Positions 11,692-20,030 of a stretch of DNA of 64,000 nt are shown here, one piece after another. The DNA comes from Rhodococcus sp. ARC_M5. GTDB taxonomy: Bacteria; Actinomycetota; Actinomycetes; Mycobacteriales; Mycobacteriaceae. Both the position numbers and the translations under genes were made by a program. Under the pieces are notes generated by a model, which was not told where the DNA came from, made no database searches, and saw only the letters and a list, made by a program, of their open reading frames with translations. Within the stretch, counting starts at the first letter, position 1. Each line of letters starts with the position of its first letter. The stretch spans positions 1-64,000 of the forward strand of contig NZ_JALGQE010000017.1 of assembly GCF_022810405.1 (NCBI RefSeq), written 5' to 3'.

Positions 11692-12486
11692 TCAGGCGGT
11701 CATCGTCTTCTGGTACTTGCGTACCGAGAGCGGCACGAACACCACGAGCATCAACACGACCCAGATCAGCGTGTAGAGCACAGGGTTCTGCAGTGGCCAC
11801 ACCTCCGGCGGCGGTGCCATCGGGTTGGTGTTGCCGAACTGCTCGCGCACCGCCAACGTCACCGACGAGATCGGGTTCCATTCCGCGATGGTCTTGAGCA
11901 CGCTCGGAAAATTGTCGATCGGGACGAAGGTGTTGGCGATGAACGTCAACGGGAAGATCACGATGAACGACGCGTTGTTGAAGATCTCCGGGGAACGCAC
12001 CGTGAGTCCCACCAGCGCCATCACCCACGAGATCGAGTACGCGAACAGCAGGAGCAACACGTAGCCGAGCAATGCGTCGAAGAACGAGGACGTGATGCGC
12101 CAGCCCACGATGAGTCCGGTGATCGACATGATCGTGATGGTGACGAGGTTGTTGCCCACATCGGCCGCGGTGCGCCCGATGACGACGGCCGACCGCGCCA
12201 TCGGCAGCGACCGGAACCGGTCCATGACGCCCTTCTGCAGATCCTCGGCCAGTGACGACCCGGTGAGGGAGGCCCCGAAGATCATCGTCTGCACGAAGAT
12301 GCCGCCCATCAGGAAGCTCTTGTAGTCGATGCCGGGTACGTCGATGGCACTGCCGAAGACGTAGGCGAAGAGCAGCACGAACATGATCGGTGACAGCATC
12401 GCGAAGAACAGCAGATCGGGAACTCGCTTGAGCTTGATCAGGTTTCGCTTGGTGATGATCGCGGAGTCCAGGAAAACGTTGCTCAT
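11692..12486 (-). CDS. ABC-2 type permease (DrrB-like)
   Basis: The 264-residue membrane protein has six predicted helices in the ABC2_membrane arrangement and the family stretch MFVLLFAYVFGSAIDVPGI. It would form the transport channel with the adjacent ATPase, and homologous pairs export drugs or lipids. Its ATG overlaps the ATPase stop by 4 bp (ATGA), implying stoichiometric translation. The substrate is unknown. The neighbouring arabinosyltransferase makes an envelope role possible but not shown. Confidence 0.87.
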   Translation of the reverse strand: MSNVFLDSAIITKRNLIKLKRVPDLLFFAMLSPIMFVLLFAYVFGSAIDVPGIDYKSFLMGGIFVQTMIFGASLTGSSLAEDLQKGVMDRFRSLPMARSAVVIGRTAADVGNNLVTITIMSITGLIVGWRITSSFFDALLGYVLLLLFAYSISWVMALVGLTVRSPEIFNNASFIVIFPLTFIANTFVPIDNFPSVLKTIAEWNPISSVTLAVREQFGNTNPMAPPPEVWPLQNPVLYTLIWVVLMLVVFVPLSVRKYQKTMTA

Positions 12487-13451
12487 TTCTCTTCCTCCGC
12501 CGTCTCGGGCTCGCCGGTGGTCTGACCGGTCAAGCTCAGGAACACATCGTCGAGGTTGGGCCGTCGCAGTCCGACGTCGACCACGCCGATGCCCGCCGCG
12601 TCGAGTTGAGCCAGGGCAGTGGACAGGTCTTTCGAGCCTCCGTTGACCGGCATGACGATCCGGCCCACCTGTTCGTCGAAAGTGGGTGGCTCGACGCCGA
12701 TCGGGGCCAGGATCTGCATCGCTCGATCTACCTGAGATCGATCGGTGAGCACGAATTCGACTCGCTCACCGCCGGTTTGAGCCTTGAGCTCGTCCGCCGT
12801 ACCGCGGGCGATGATCTTGCCCTTGTTGAGCACGATGATCGAATCGGCCAACCGGTCGGCCTCCTCGAGGTACTGGGTGGTCAACAGGATGGTCGTGCCG
12901 TCGCGCACGAGGTCTGCGATGAACTCCCACATGGTGATTCGACTGCGCGGATCGAGTCCCGTGGTGGGTTCGTCCAGGAACACCACCCGCGGCCGACCGA
13001 TCAGGCTGGCCGCGATGTCGAGTCGCCGACGCATACCGCCCGAGTACTGCTTGGCCGTGCGATCGCGTGCGTATTCCAGATCGAATCGCTCGAGCAGTTC
13101 CCCTGCTCGCTTCTTGGCCTCCGCTTTGCGCAGTCCGAACAGCCTGCCGACCATCTCGAGATTCTCGTATCCGGTCAGATACTCGTCCACGGCCGCGAAC
13201 TGGCCGGTCAGTCCGATCGTGCTGCGCACCTCGTTGGCCTGAGTCGCGACGTCGAGCCCGAAGATTTTGGCCGAGCCCGATGTCGCCTGCAACAGGGTGG
13301 CGAGAATCCGGACTGCTGTGGTCTTTCCTGCACCGTTGGGGCCGAGCACACCCAACACCGTGCCCTCGGGAACGGTGAAATCGATCCCGTCGAGCGCGAC
13401 GTTCTTTCCGTACCGAAGTACGAGATCCTCTACTTCTATAGCGTTCGCCAT
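12483..13451 (-). CDS. ABC transporter ATPase (DrrA-like)
   Basis: The 322-residue protein has Walker A GPNGAGKTT, signature YSGGMRRRLDIAASL, Walker B VVFLDEPTTGLD and the DrrA-type C-terminal regulatory extension ending in RRPNLDDVFLSLTG. It energises the downstream permease. The ATG at 13451 (MANAIEVEDL) is selected from the conserved N-terminus; upstream codons are read-through of the emb 3' end. The gap to the arabinosyltransferase stop is 55 bp. Confidence 0.93.
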   Translation of the reverse strand: MANAIEVEDLVLRYGKNVALDGIDFTVPEGTVLGVLGPNGAGKTTAVRILATLLQATSGSAKIFGLDVATQANEVRSTIGLTGQFAAVDEYLTGYENLEMVGRLFGLRKAEAKKRAGELLERFDLEYARDRTAKQYSGGMRRRLDIAASLIGRPRVVFLDEPTTGLDPRSRITMWEFIADLVRDGTTILLTTQYLEEADRLADSIIVLNKGKIIARGTADELKAQTGGERVEFVLTDRSQVDRAMQILAPIGVEPPTFDEQVGRIVMPVNGGSKDLSTALAQLDAAGIGVVDVGLRRPNLDDVFLSLTGQTTGEPETAEEEK

Positions 13452-13506
13452 TGCCCTGTCCCCGTTTCTCTCCTGGTCGGTGTAAGGACTTCCGAACGCG
13501 TAGAGA

Positions 13507-16500
13507 TTAACCGGTCTTGATCGGACCGGGCGTCCACAGACCCGAACGCTGGATCTCTTCCGCTGTGATCTGTGCCGCTTGCGCCGACTCGTCGTACGGG
13601 CTGTACTGCTCGATCGACCCCCAGTCGCGGTCCCAGTCGCCGGACAGATACGACGGGATGGTGCGGGCTGAGGCCACGATGTCGATCCACCCGAGTGGAC
13701 CACCGCCGAAATGGTCCTGCCACGCGTTGGTGATGACGGCACCGCTGCGATCCGGCAACACCCGATACTGCGGAACTTCGGCGACCCCGAGGCGGTGCTC
13801 GAACGGACGCTGGCACGGGAAATTGAAACCGACCTCCCAGTCCAGCAGCACCGGAGCGTCACGGCCGACGACTTCGTTCAACGTCTGGGTGCGCGGAACC
13901 CGCGGCGGGGTGACCGCCAACCACTGGTCGGGATCACGATGGTCGTCGGTGAGCACGAGCCGAACAGTGTTGATGCCGGACGGAATCCGATCCATGGGCA
14001 CGCGCAGGTTGCGCCACGACGGCGTCGGGCCGATATCGATGGGTGTCACGCGACCCTGCGCCCGGCCGTCGACTCCGTACTCGAGTTCGAGGCTCTGCCC
14101 GTAGGTGACGATACCGTCGGAGTCGACCGAGCGGATGCGTCCGGCGGCGGCGATGGAGATCAGGTCGCCCGGATCGGACGGCAGCGCGTACCAGCCGGTC
14201 GTCAGCGTGGCGGGGGTGTCGGATCCGAACGAGCCGAGCACCGGAACGGCTGCGGGATCGAGGCCGTACGGCAGTGCGCTGCCGCCGGTTCCGGCTCCGG
14301 TGGTCGACGTCGGCTGCTGTTGTTCGTCGGTATCGACGGTGTTCGAGGTGCCCGACGCCGAGGACTCCTTGTCCGCGGTGAGGTCGCCCGCCACGCCATC
14401 GGGGGTGAACCCGTCGTTGTCGGCACCCAGGGCGGCGAAGGCGTCCCCGCTGACCGGTTGCAGCACATCGGCATTGGGGTTCGTCTCGAGCAACACGTCG
14501 TTCGCCAGACCGCACGTGTTGCCGGCCAGCGCCGACAGGTTCGATTTGGCGACCGAGTACGACGGCCATTGCGCCACAGCACCCTTGGCCATCGACGCGA
14601 CGGCCACCAGCACCATCAGAGCGGCCGCGACAGCGACAGGCGGTACCGACCACCAGCGCGCCAAGGGCTTGTCGGTGCGCACGTACGGCGCGCGCAGATG
14701 GAACCAGACGGCTGCGAGCAACAGCAGCAGGGTCAGGCCGAGGAACATGGTCGAGATACCGAGACCGGCAACGAGGATCGGCTTGTCCCAGAACGGAACT
14801 CCCCACGCCGAGACGTACCAGTATCCGTTGGTCCCGGTGAACGCGACGGCCATCAGGAACGACACGGCGGCGGCGAACAACAGTCGATTGCGCCGTGATC
14901 GCAGCACTGCCGCGCCGGTCGCCACGGCTGCCAGTACCGCCACCGATGCCGCGAGGCCGGCGAATACGCCGAAATGATGTGTCCACTTGGTCGGGGTGAT
15001 CATCATCAAGGCCATCGCCCCGACGGTGATGCCGACGATGCGCCGTCCCGGACCCGTTGCGGTGCCGGGAATCTTGCCGCCCTTGCGCAGCATGGCGACG
15101 ACCACCGCGATCAGCGAGACGATCATCACGAACACTCCGAAGCGGCGCGCGAGCGAGCCGTCGATGTCCATGTTCATCAGCCACTGGTAGCGCAGATACT
15201 CGTCGAACCAGGCCTGGCTCGGCCCGACCGCGGTGTGCACCCGCTGCATCTCGAGCATGCCGGCCACGGTCTGGTTGCCGAACGCGAACACCAGCACCAC
15301 CGTGCCCGACGCCACCAACGGGGCGAGCAGCGTCGCCGCGCCCAGTGTTGTACTGCCGAACTCGCGAGCGCGGGCGACGACGATCTGCAGCACCGGCCTG
15401 GCTCCAGCTATGAGCGGAGCGAAGCAGATGAAACCGGAGGGTCCGTGGGTGACCGTCAACGCCGCGATGAGAATCGCCGCGGCCGCAGGCAGCAACCTGC
15501 GCGTTGCGATGGATCGCTCCACCGAGCACCACGTCAGCAACACTCCGAGGGCCACGAACGGTTCCGGGCGCAGGCCGTTGTTGTACGGCAGCCAGAACGC
15601 GAGCAGCACCAGCCCGCCCGTCCACAGCGCGGTTTTCGAAGCGCGAGCGGCGGCACCGAACCGAGGTATCACCTCGCGACTGATGACGAGCCACGCGACG
15701 ACCGCGCAGATCAGCGTCGGTAGGCGCATCCAGACACTGGCCGTCGAGACGTGCGCCATGAGTCCGAACATGTCGTAGAGCGGTGTGCCGAACGGTGTCT
15801 CGGGCACACCGAAATAGCGGAAGTAGTTGGCCATGTACCCGGCGCTGTCCGCCGTGCGCGCCATGCCCAATTGGTAACCGTCGTCGGAGGTGTTCGCGCC
15901 GATGAGATGCCACACCAGCAGCGTCCCGATCACCACGGCATCGGCAGCGCCGAAGGTCCACCATCGACGCGGGAGGAAGCGTCGGGCACGTCGGCCGTCG
16001 GACAGGTCGAGGCGGTGCAGTGCCACCAGAGAGATGCCCGTGGCGAGTACGCCGACGATCATCGCGAACCACTTCAGCGCGCTCGGGGTCGACGAGAACC
16101 TACTGTCCAGCTCGGCCTGCAGCTGCAGACCGGGAATGTTGCCCTGAAGATCGCTGAACACTCCGACCAGCTGTGGCCGAAGGTCCCCCTCGCGCGTCAC
16201 GGTGTCTTCACCGGCCAGTCCGACAGTGGTCGTGGTGCCGTTCGAGGTGATCGTCAACGAGCAATCACCCGCAGTCGATGGGCTCAGTTCCGTGACCGGC
16301 TTCTCGAGGAGAACCGAATCACGCAGCGTCACCTTCAACTGCGACGCCTCTGCGCCCGTCACTCCACTGCCCGTCACTTCTGCGACCAGGCCGTATCGAT
16401 AGGCGTCGGGCGATCCTTCGGGCGAGGTCGACAGCAGCAGCCCGCCGTCGGGGAGCCTGTTCGCGGCGACACACGGGACCGTCGCGTCGACGCTGATCGG

Positions 16501-16653
16501 GGTGTAGCCGACGAGTGGAGCCTCGACATTGCCGATCGTGTCCGACTGTGGCCACGTCAGGGAGGACTGCTGCTGCTCGATCGGCAACAGCGGTATCGCG
16601 ATCGTCAGCAGAATTCCCAGGACAGCGGAGACGATCGCGACGAGCCGAGCCAT
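13507..16653 (-). CDS. Arabinosyltransferase, EmbA/B/C family
   Basis: This GT-C fold membrane enzyme transfers arabinofuranose from decaprenyl-phosphoryl-arabinose to arabinogalactan or lipoarabinomannan. The 1048-residue product is close to mycobacterial Emb (about 1095). The N-terminal helix (3-25) is followed by a periplasmic domain, then the GT-C acidic motif in GANTSDDGYQLGMART, a polytopic core, and a C-terminal carbohydrate-binding domain from about residue 700. The ATG at 16653 follows GGGAG by 8 nt. It is a single emb gene here, not an embCAB cluster, located between ilvA and the DrrAB exporter on the same strand. Confidence 0.93.
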   Translation of the reverse strand: MARLVAIVSAVLGILLTIAIPLLPIEQQQSSLTWPQSDTIGNVEAPLVGYTPISVDATVPCVAANRLPDGGLLLSTSPEGSPDAYRYGLVAEVTGSGVTGAEASQLKVTLRDSVLLEKPVTELSPSTAGDCSLTITSNGTTTTVGLAGEDTVTREGDLRPQLVGVFSDLQGNIPGLQLQAELDSRFSSTPSALKWFAMIVGVLATGISLVALHRLDLSDGRRARRFLPRRWWTFGAADAVVIGTLLVWHLIGANTSDDGYQLGMARTADSAGYMANYFRYFGVPETPFGTPLYDMFGLMAHVSTASVWMRLPTLICAVVAWLVISREVIPRFGAAARASKTALWTGGLVLLAFWLPYNNGLRPEPFVALGVLLTWCSVERSIATRRLLPAAAAILIAALTVTHGPSGFICFAPLIAGARPVLQIVVARAREFGSTTLGAATLLAPLVASGTVVLVFAFGNQTVAGMLEMQRVHTAVGPSQAWFDEYLRYQWLMNMDIDGSLARRFGVFVMIVSLIAVVVAMLRKGGKIPGTATGPGRRIVGITVGAMALMMITPTKWTHHFGVFAGLAASVAVLAAVATGAAVLRSRRNRLLFAAAVSFLMAVAFTGTNGYWYVSAWGVPFWDKPILVAGLGISTMFLGLTLLLLLAAVWFHLRAPYVRTDKPLARWWSVPPVAVAAALMVLVAVASMAKGAVAQWPSYSVAKSNLSALAGNTCGLANDVLLETNPNADVLQPVSGDAFAALGADNDGFTPDGVAGDLTADKESSASGTSNTVDTDEQQQPTSTTGAGTGGSALPYGLDPAAVPVLGSFGSDTPATLTTGWYALPSDPGDLISIAAAGRIRSVDSDGIVTYGQSLELEYGVDGRAQGRVTPIDIGPTPSWRNLRVPMDRIPSGINTVRLVLTDDHRDPDQWLAVTPPRVPRTQTLNEVVGRDAPVLLDWEVGFNFPCQRPFEHRLGVAEVPQYRVLPDRSGAVITNAWQDHFGGGPLGWIDIVASARTIPSYLSGDWDRDWGSIEQYSPYDESAQAAQITAEEIQRSGLWTPGPIKTG

Positions 16654-16727
16654 GCAAATATCTCCCACCGATGTCCTGGTTCAAGTCGCTGCTCAAAGTA
16701 CCAGTGCCACCTGTGCGGCCCGGGAGA

Positions 16728-17957
16728 TCAGTTCTCCACGTGCACCGCATACCCGGCCGCACCCAAGGCATCGAGTACCGAACCGCGATGGTCGGGTCCG
16801 CGAGTCTCGACGGTCAACATCACGTCGACCTCCTCGAGGCCCAGGCGTCCGCCGGTACGGGAGTGGACGACGTCGACCACACTGGCCCCGGCGTCGCGAA
16901 CCACACCGAGCACGCCGGTGAGTCCGCCCGGCTTGTCCGAAATCGTCACGCGTACAGCAAGATAGCGTCCACCGGCACGGAGACCGTGGGTGATGACGTG
17001 CGTGAGCAGTAGTGGGTCGATGTTCCCGCCGGAGAGAACGGCACACACCGAGCCGGTCAATCCGAGCTCCTCGGCCGAGTGCATCATCAGCGCCGCCACG
17101 GCAGCGGCACCCGCTGGTTCGACGATGAGTTTGGCGCGCTCGATGCACAGCACCAGAGCCCTCGACAGCGCGTCTTCACTGACGGTGACGACGTCGTCGA
17201 CCCAGCCCTGCACGTGATCGAACGGCACCGATCCGGGCAGACCGACCGCGATGCCGTCGGCCATCGTCGACATCGATGTCAACGCGATCGGATGCCCCGC
17301 CTTCAGCGACGCCGGCCACGCGGCGGCGCCCTCGGCCTGGACGCCGACGACCCTGATATCGGGCTTGGTCAGCTTGACCGCCGCGGCGACACCGGCCAAC
17401 AGTCCCCCGCCGCCGGTGGGAATCACGATGGTGCCGACGTCCGGCATCTGCTGAAGCAGCTCGGTCCCGAGTGTCGCCTGCCCCGCGACGATGTCGAGGT
17501 GGTCGAACGGATGGATGAGGGTGGCACCGGTGCGTTCGGCGAATTCTCTGGCCGACTTCAGCGCCTCGTCGACGGTGTTGCCCACCAGATGGACCGTCGC
17601 TCCGTATGCCTTGGTGGCCACCAGCTTCGGCAGCGACGCCCCTACCGGCATGAACACCGTGGAGGCGATCCCCACCTGCGACGCCGCCCAGGCGACACCT
17701 TGAGCATGATTGCCTGCGCTGGCCGCGACGACCCCGCGTGCGCGCTGCTCGGCGTCGAGCCTGGCGATGCGGTTGTACGCTCCGCGGGGCTTGAACGATC
17801 CGGTGCGCTGCAGGTTCTCGCACTTGAGACGCACCTCGTGGCCGGTGAGGTCCGACAGAATTCGCGAGGCTACCACCGGCGTCCGGCGCATGACCGGCTC
17901 CAGCAGCTCCTCGGCCGAGGAGATATCCGACGCGGTCACCCGCACAATTTCCGACAC
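16728..17957 (-). CDS. ilvA: Threonine ammonia-lyase with C-terminal ACT domain
   Basis: This enzyme deaminates threonine to 2-oxobutanoate, the entry to isoleucine synthesis or threonine breakdown. The 409-residue product is a fold type II PLP enzyme with the Schiff-base lysine K56 in SFKPRGA and the glycine loop PTGGGGLLAG. One ACT domain (about 330-409) makes it the TIGR01127-type enzyme rather than the long biosynthetic form. The adjacent 74-bp gap to the emb gene is short. Confidence 0.93.
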   Translation of the reverse strand: MSEIVRVTASDISSAEELLEPVMRRTPVVASRILSDLTGHEVRLKCENLQRTGSFKPRGAYNRIARLDAEQRARGVVAASAGNHAQGVAWAASQVGIASTVFMPVGASLPKLVATKAYGATVHLVGNTVDEALKSAREFAERTGATLIHPFDHLDIVAGQATLGTELLQQMPDVGTIVIPTGGGGLLAGVAAAVKLTKPDIRVVGVQAEGAAAWPASLKAGHPIALTSMSTMADGIAVGLPGSVPFDHVQGWVDDVVTVSEDALSRALVLCIERAKLIVEPAGAAAVAALMMHSAEELGLTGSVCAVLSGGNIDPLLLTHVITHGLRAGGRYLAVRVTISDKPGGLTGVLGVVRDAGASVVDVVHSRTGGRLGLEEVDVMLTVETRGPDHRGSVLDALGAAGYAVHVEN

Positions 17958-18076
17958 GGTCGCAGTATGCCAGGAACAATTACTCTCGCGACGTCATCCA
18001 CCACCGGTCGTCACTACAGTTGTGGAGCGCGTGCCGCACCACAGCGAGCCGCGACAGGTGCAAAGGATTCTCGGTG

Positions 18077-19015
18077 ATGACGCATGCTGGATCCGACGAG
18101 GTCAGCGACGATCTCGAGATGCGTGGCAGCCTCGAGATCAAGAATCGGGCGATCTCCCGAACTGCCATCACGGCGGCCTTGAAGGACCCCCGGGTCACCC
18201 GAACCACCGGCGGAATGTCGCGGCTGACCGGTCGAGAACTCCCCCGCGCCGACGTCACCCTGGGCGAGGACACGATCGCCGTCAACCTCTACATCGGCGT
18301 GACATGGCCGTCGCAGATCACCGAGGTCACCGAGGCGGTGCACGCGGAGGTCGAAGACGCGCTGGCGACGATGACGGGTCTGCACGTGCATCGGGTGAAC
18401 GTGCTGGTATCCGACACCACCCTCGCCAGCGGTCCAGCACCTGTGTCGAATCCCGATGCTTCGCAGACTGTTTCCCCCCGACCTCCCACCGCAAGCCCGG
18501 CCGCGATGCCGGTGGCCCTGCTGTTCGGGTTCGTTCTCCTGGGCGTGGCCTTCGTCGCCGGCCGGGAGTTCCTGATCGCGCAAGGAACCATCGGCGGCAG
18601 TCCGTGGATCGCCGACGCGATCGGCTGGGTCGCCGGATTGCACTGGCAGGGTTGGATGATCGCCGCCGCGATCGGCAGCGCCGTCGTCGGATTGCTCCTC
18701 GTGCTCATCGGCGTCAAGCCGCGAACGAAGACACATTCCGGTCTCGGTGGGTCGGCGTCGACCGTCTGGGCCACGCCCACCGACATCGCTCGATTGTGCA
18801 GTGCTGCAGCACAGTCCACCCGCGGGGTCGTGGACGCGCACACCGTCGTCACGCGCAGGAAGATCGACGTGCGGGTGGAGCGCGATCCTGGTTTCGAGGT
18901 CGACGGCATCGACTCTGCGGTCCGCGAAGCGCTCGCTCCGGTGCTGTCGGTTGCCGCGGATGGGCGGCGATCGACGGTGAAACACACGTCTGCGCCGCCG
19001 ACGAGGGTCACGTGA
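18077..19015 (+). CDS. Asp23/Gls24 envelope stress protein fused to DUF6286 membrane domain
   Basis: The 312-residue protein has an N-terminal Asp23/Gls24 domain (about 10-120; MRGSLEIKNRAISR through LHVHRVNVLV), a Pro/Ser linker, then two transmembrane segments and a C-terminal DUF6286-like domain ending in a second small alpha/beta fold. In many actinobacteria these are separate genes of an Asp23/AmaP cluster. The ATG at 18077 follows AAGGA by 9 nt. Its TGA overlaps the next ATG by one base, so it is co-translated with the AmaP-like gene. Confidence 0.82.
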   Translation: MTHAGSDEVSDDLEMRGSLEIKNRAISRTAITAALKDPRVTRTTGGMSRLTGRELPRADVTLGEDTIAVNLYIGVTWPSQITEVTEAVHAEVEDALATMTGLHVHRVNVLVSDTTLASGPAPVSNPDASQTVSPRPPTASPAAMPVALLFGFVLLGVAFVAGREFLIAQGTIGGSPWIADAIGWVAGLHWQGWMIAAAIGSAVVGLLLVLIGVKPRTKTHSGLGGSASTVWATPTDIARLCSAAAQSTRGVVDAHTVVTRRKIDVRVERDPGFEVDGIDSAVREALAPVLSVAADGRRSTVKHTSAPPTRVT

Positions 19016-19566
19016 TGAAGACGTTCGTCGCCGGGGTGGACCGGCTTCTCGCCGTTGTCGCCGGGCTTGTGCTCCTCGCCGGTGGTGGCTTCGCTCTTGC
19101 CTGGCACCACGACGCCCCATGGGCGCGAGAGATGCTCTCTCGCTTCGATCGTGTGCGGATCGCCGAACTGCCCGAACAGGGCTGGTGGGTGCCGACGTTG
19201 GCAGTGGTCGGGTGCAGCGCGGTGGTCATGGCACTACTCCTGTTGATCGGCAACATCTCGCCGCGCACGACCGGAACGGCAAGTGTCATCGAGGAGCCGC
19301 ATTTCTCGGCGCATGTGGACCTGAGCTCCATCGCATCGGGCGTGGCGGCGGAGTTGGCCGAGTTCCCTGGTGTTCGACGCGCCCGCGGTACTGCGATCGA
19401 CGATCGAGGAATGCCGACCGTCGCCGTGTCGGTCTATGCTGCAGCCGATTTCGACGTCGTCGCCTTCACCGCCCAGGCCGAATCACGAGCCGCTTTCGTA
19501 GCCGAATCACTCGCCGGTTCGCACGTCGCTACCCGTATTCAGCTGCACGTCGACAAGCGGCGGTAA
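19015..19566 (+). CDS. AmaP-like membrane protein of the Asp23 cluster
   Basis: The 183-residue protein has transmembrane segments at about 8-30 and 57-80, followed by a small alpha/beta domain resembling the Asp23-type fold. By position it corresponds to the alkaline-shock membrane anchor that tethers Asp23 proteins to the membrane. It is translationally coupled to the upstream fusion gene. Identification rests on context and topology. Confidence 0.72.
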   Translation: MKTFVAGVDRLLAVVAGLVLLAGGGFALAWHHDAPWAREMLSRFDRVRIAELPEQGWWVPTLAVVGCSAVVMALLLLIGNISPRTTGTASVIEEPHFSAHVDLSSIASGVAAELAEFPGVRRARGTAIDDRGMPTVAVSVYAAADFDVVAFTAQAESRAAFVAESLAGSHVATRIQLHVDKRR

Positions 19567-19590
19567 CAGTCCGGGCGGTACGGTAGGGCC

Positions 19591-19965
19591 ATGGTTGCAT
19601 CGACGCGCAGTAGGTTCGAGCGATGGTCCGGTGGGATGCCTCTCGCGGTCCCGGTGGCATTCGGAGTGGTGCTGGTGATTGCCATCGTCTCGTCCGAGCT
19701 CGGTGGCAGCTCGCTCTTCTTCTTCGCTCCTCTGGCTTTCGTCACCTCGGGAACGGTGTTGTGGCTCAAAGCCCGACGTGACACGACACGAGACCACCTC
19801 GCTCACGCCGCAGTCGGATCCGCACTGCTGGTGGGCTGCGGCGGCGTCGTCGCCGTGTGTGGTCTCGCGGGCGGCCTGATGCTGGACTCGCCGGTGTTCT
19901 GGGCATCGATCGCGGTGGCTGCGGCAATCGCGGCTCCGATCAGCGCCGGCATCAGTCCGTTCTAG
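19591..19965 (+). CDS. Small integral membrane protein, unknown
   Basis: The 124-residue protein has four hydrophobic segments and no recognised domain. It follows the AmaP-like gene by 24 bp and may share its transcript. Codons 4-9 (STRSRF) are specified by a 20-bp string that also occurs near the start of the HNH gene at 42670. A very long hairpin begins at the last base of its stop codon. Confidence 0.65.
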   Translation: MVASTRSRFERWSGGMPLAVPVAFGVVLVIAIVSSELGGSSLFFFAPLAFVTSGTVLWLKARRDTTRDHLAHAAVGSALLVGCGGVVAVCGLAGGLMLDSPVFWASIAVAAAIAAPISAGISPF

Positions 19966-20030
19966 TGCCTGCGGCAGTGGTGTGCTCATGTGCCACCCGG
20001 GGCACATGATCACACCACTGCCCACGGCAC
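19965..20030. terminator. Long hairpin filling the gap between two convergent stops
   Basis: The 30-nt arms pair as GTGCC, GGCAGTGGTGTG and TCATGTGCC with their complements, interrupted by one 3-nt and one 1-nt mismatch. The loop is about 6 nt. It occupies exactly the interval from the last base of one TAG (19963-19965) to the base before the other (from 20031), so it probably terminates both transcripts. Confidence 0.85.
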
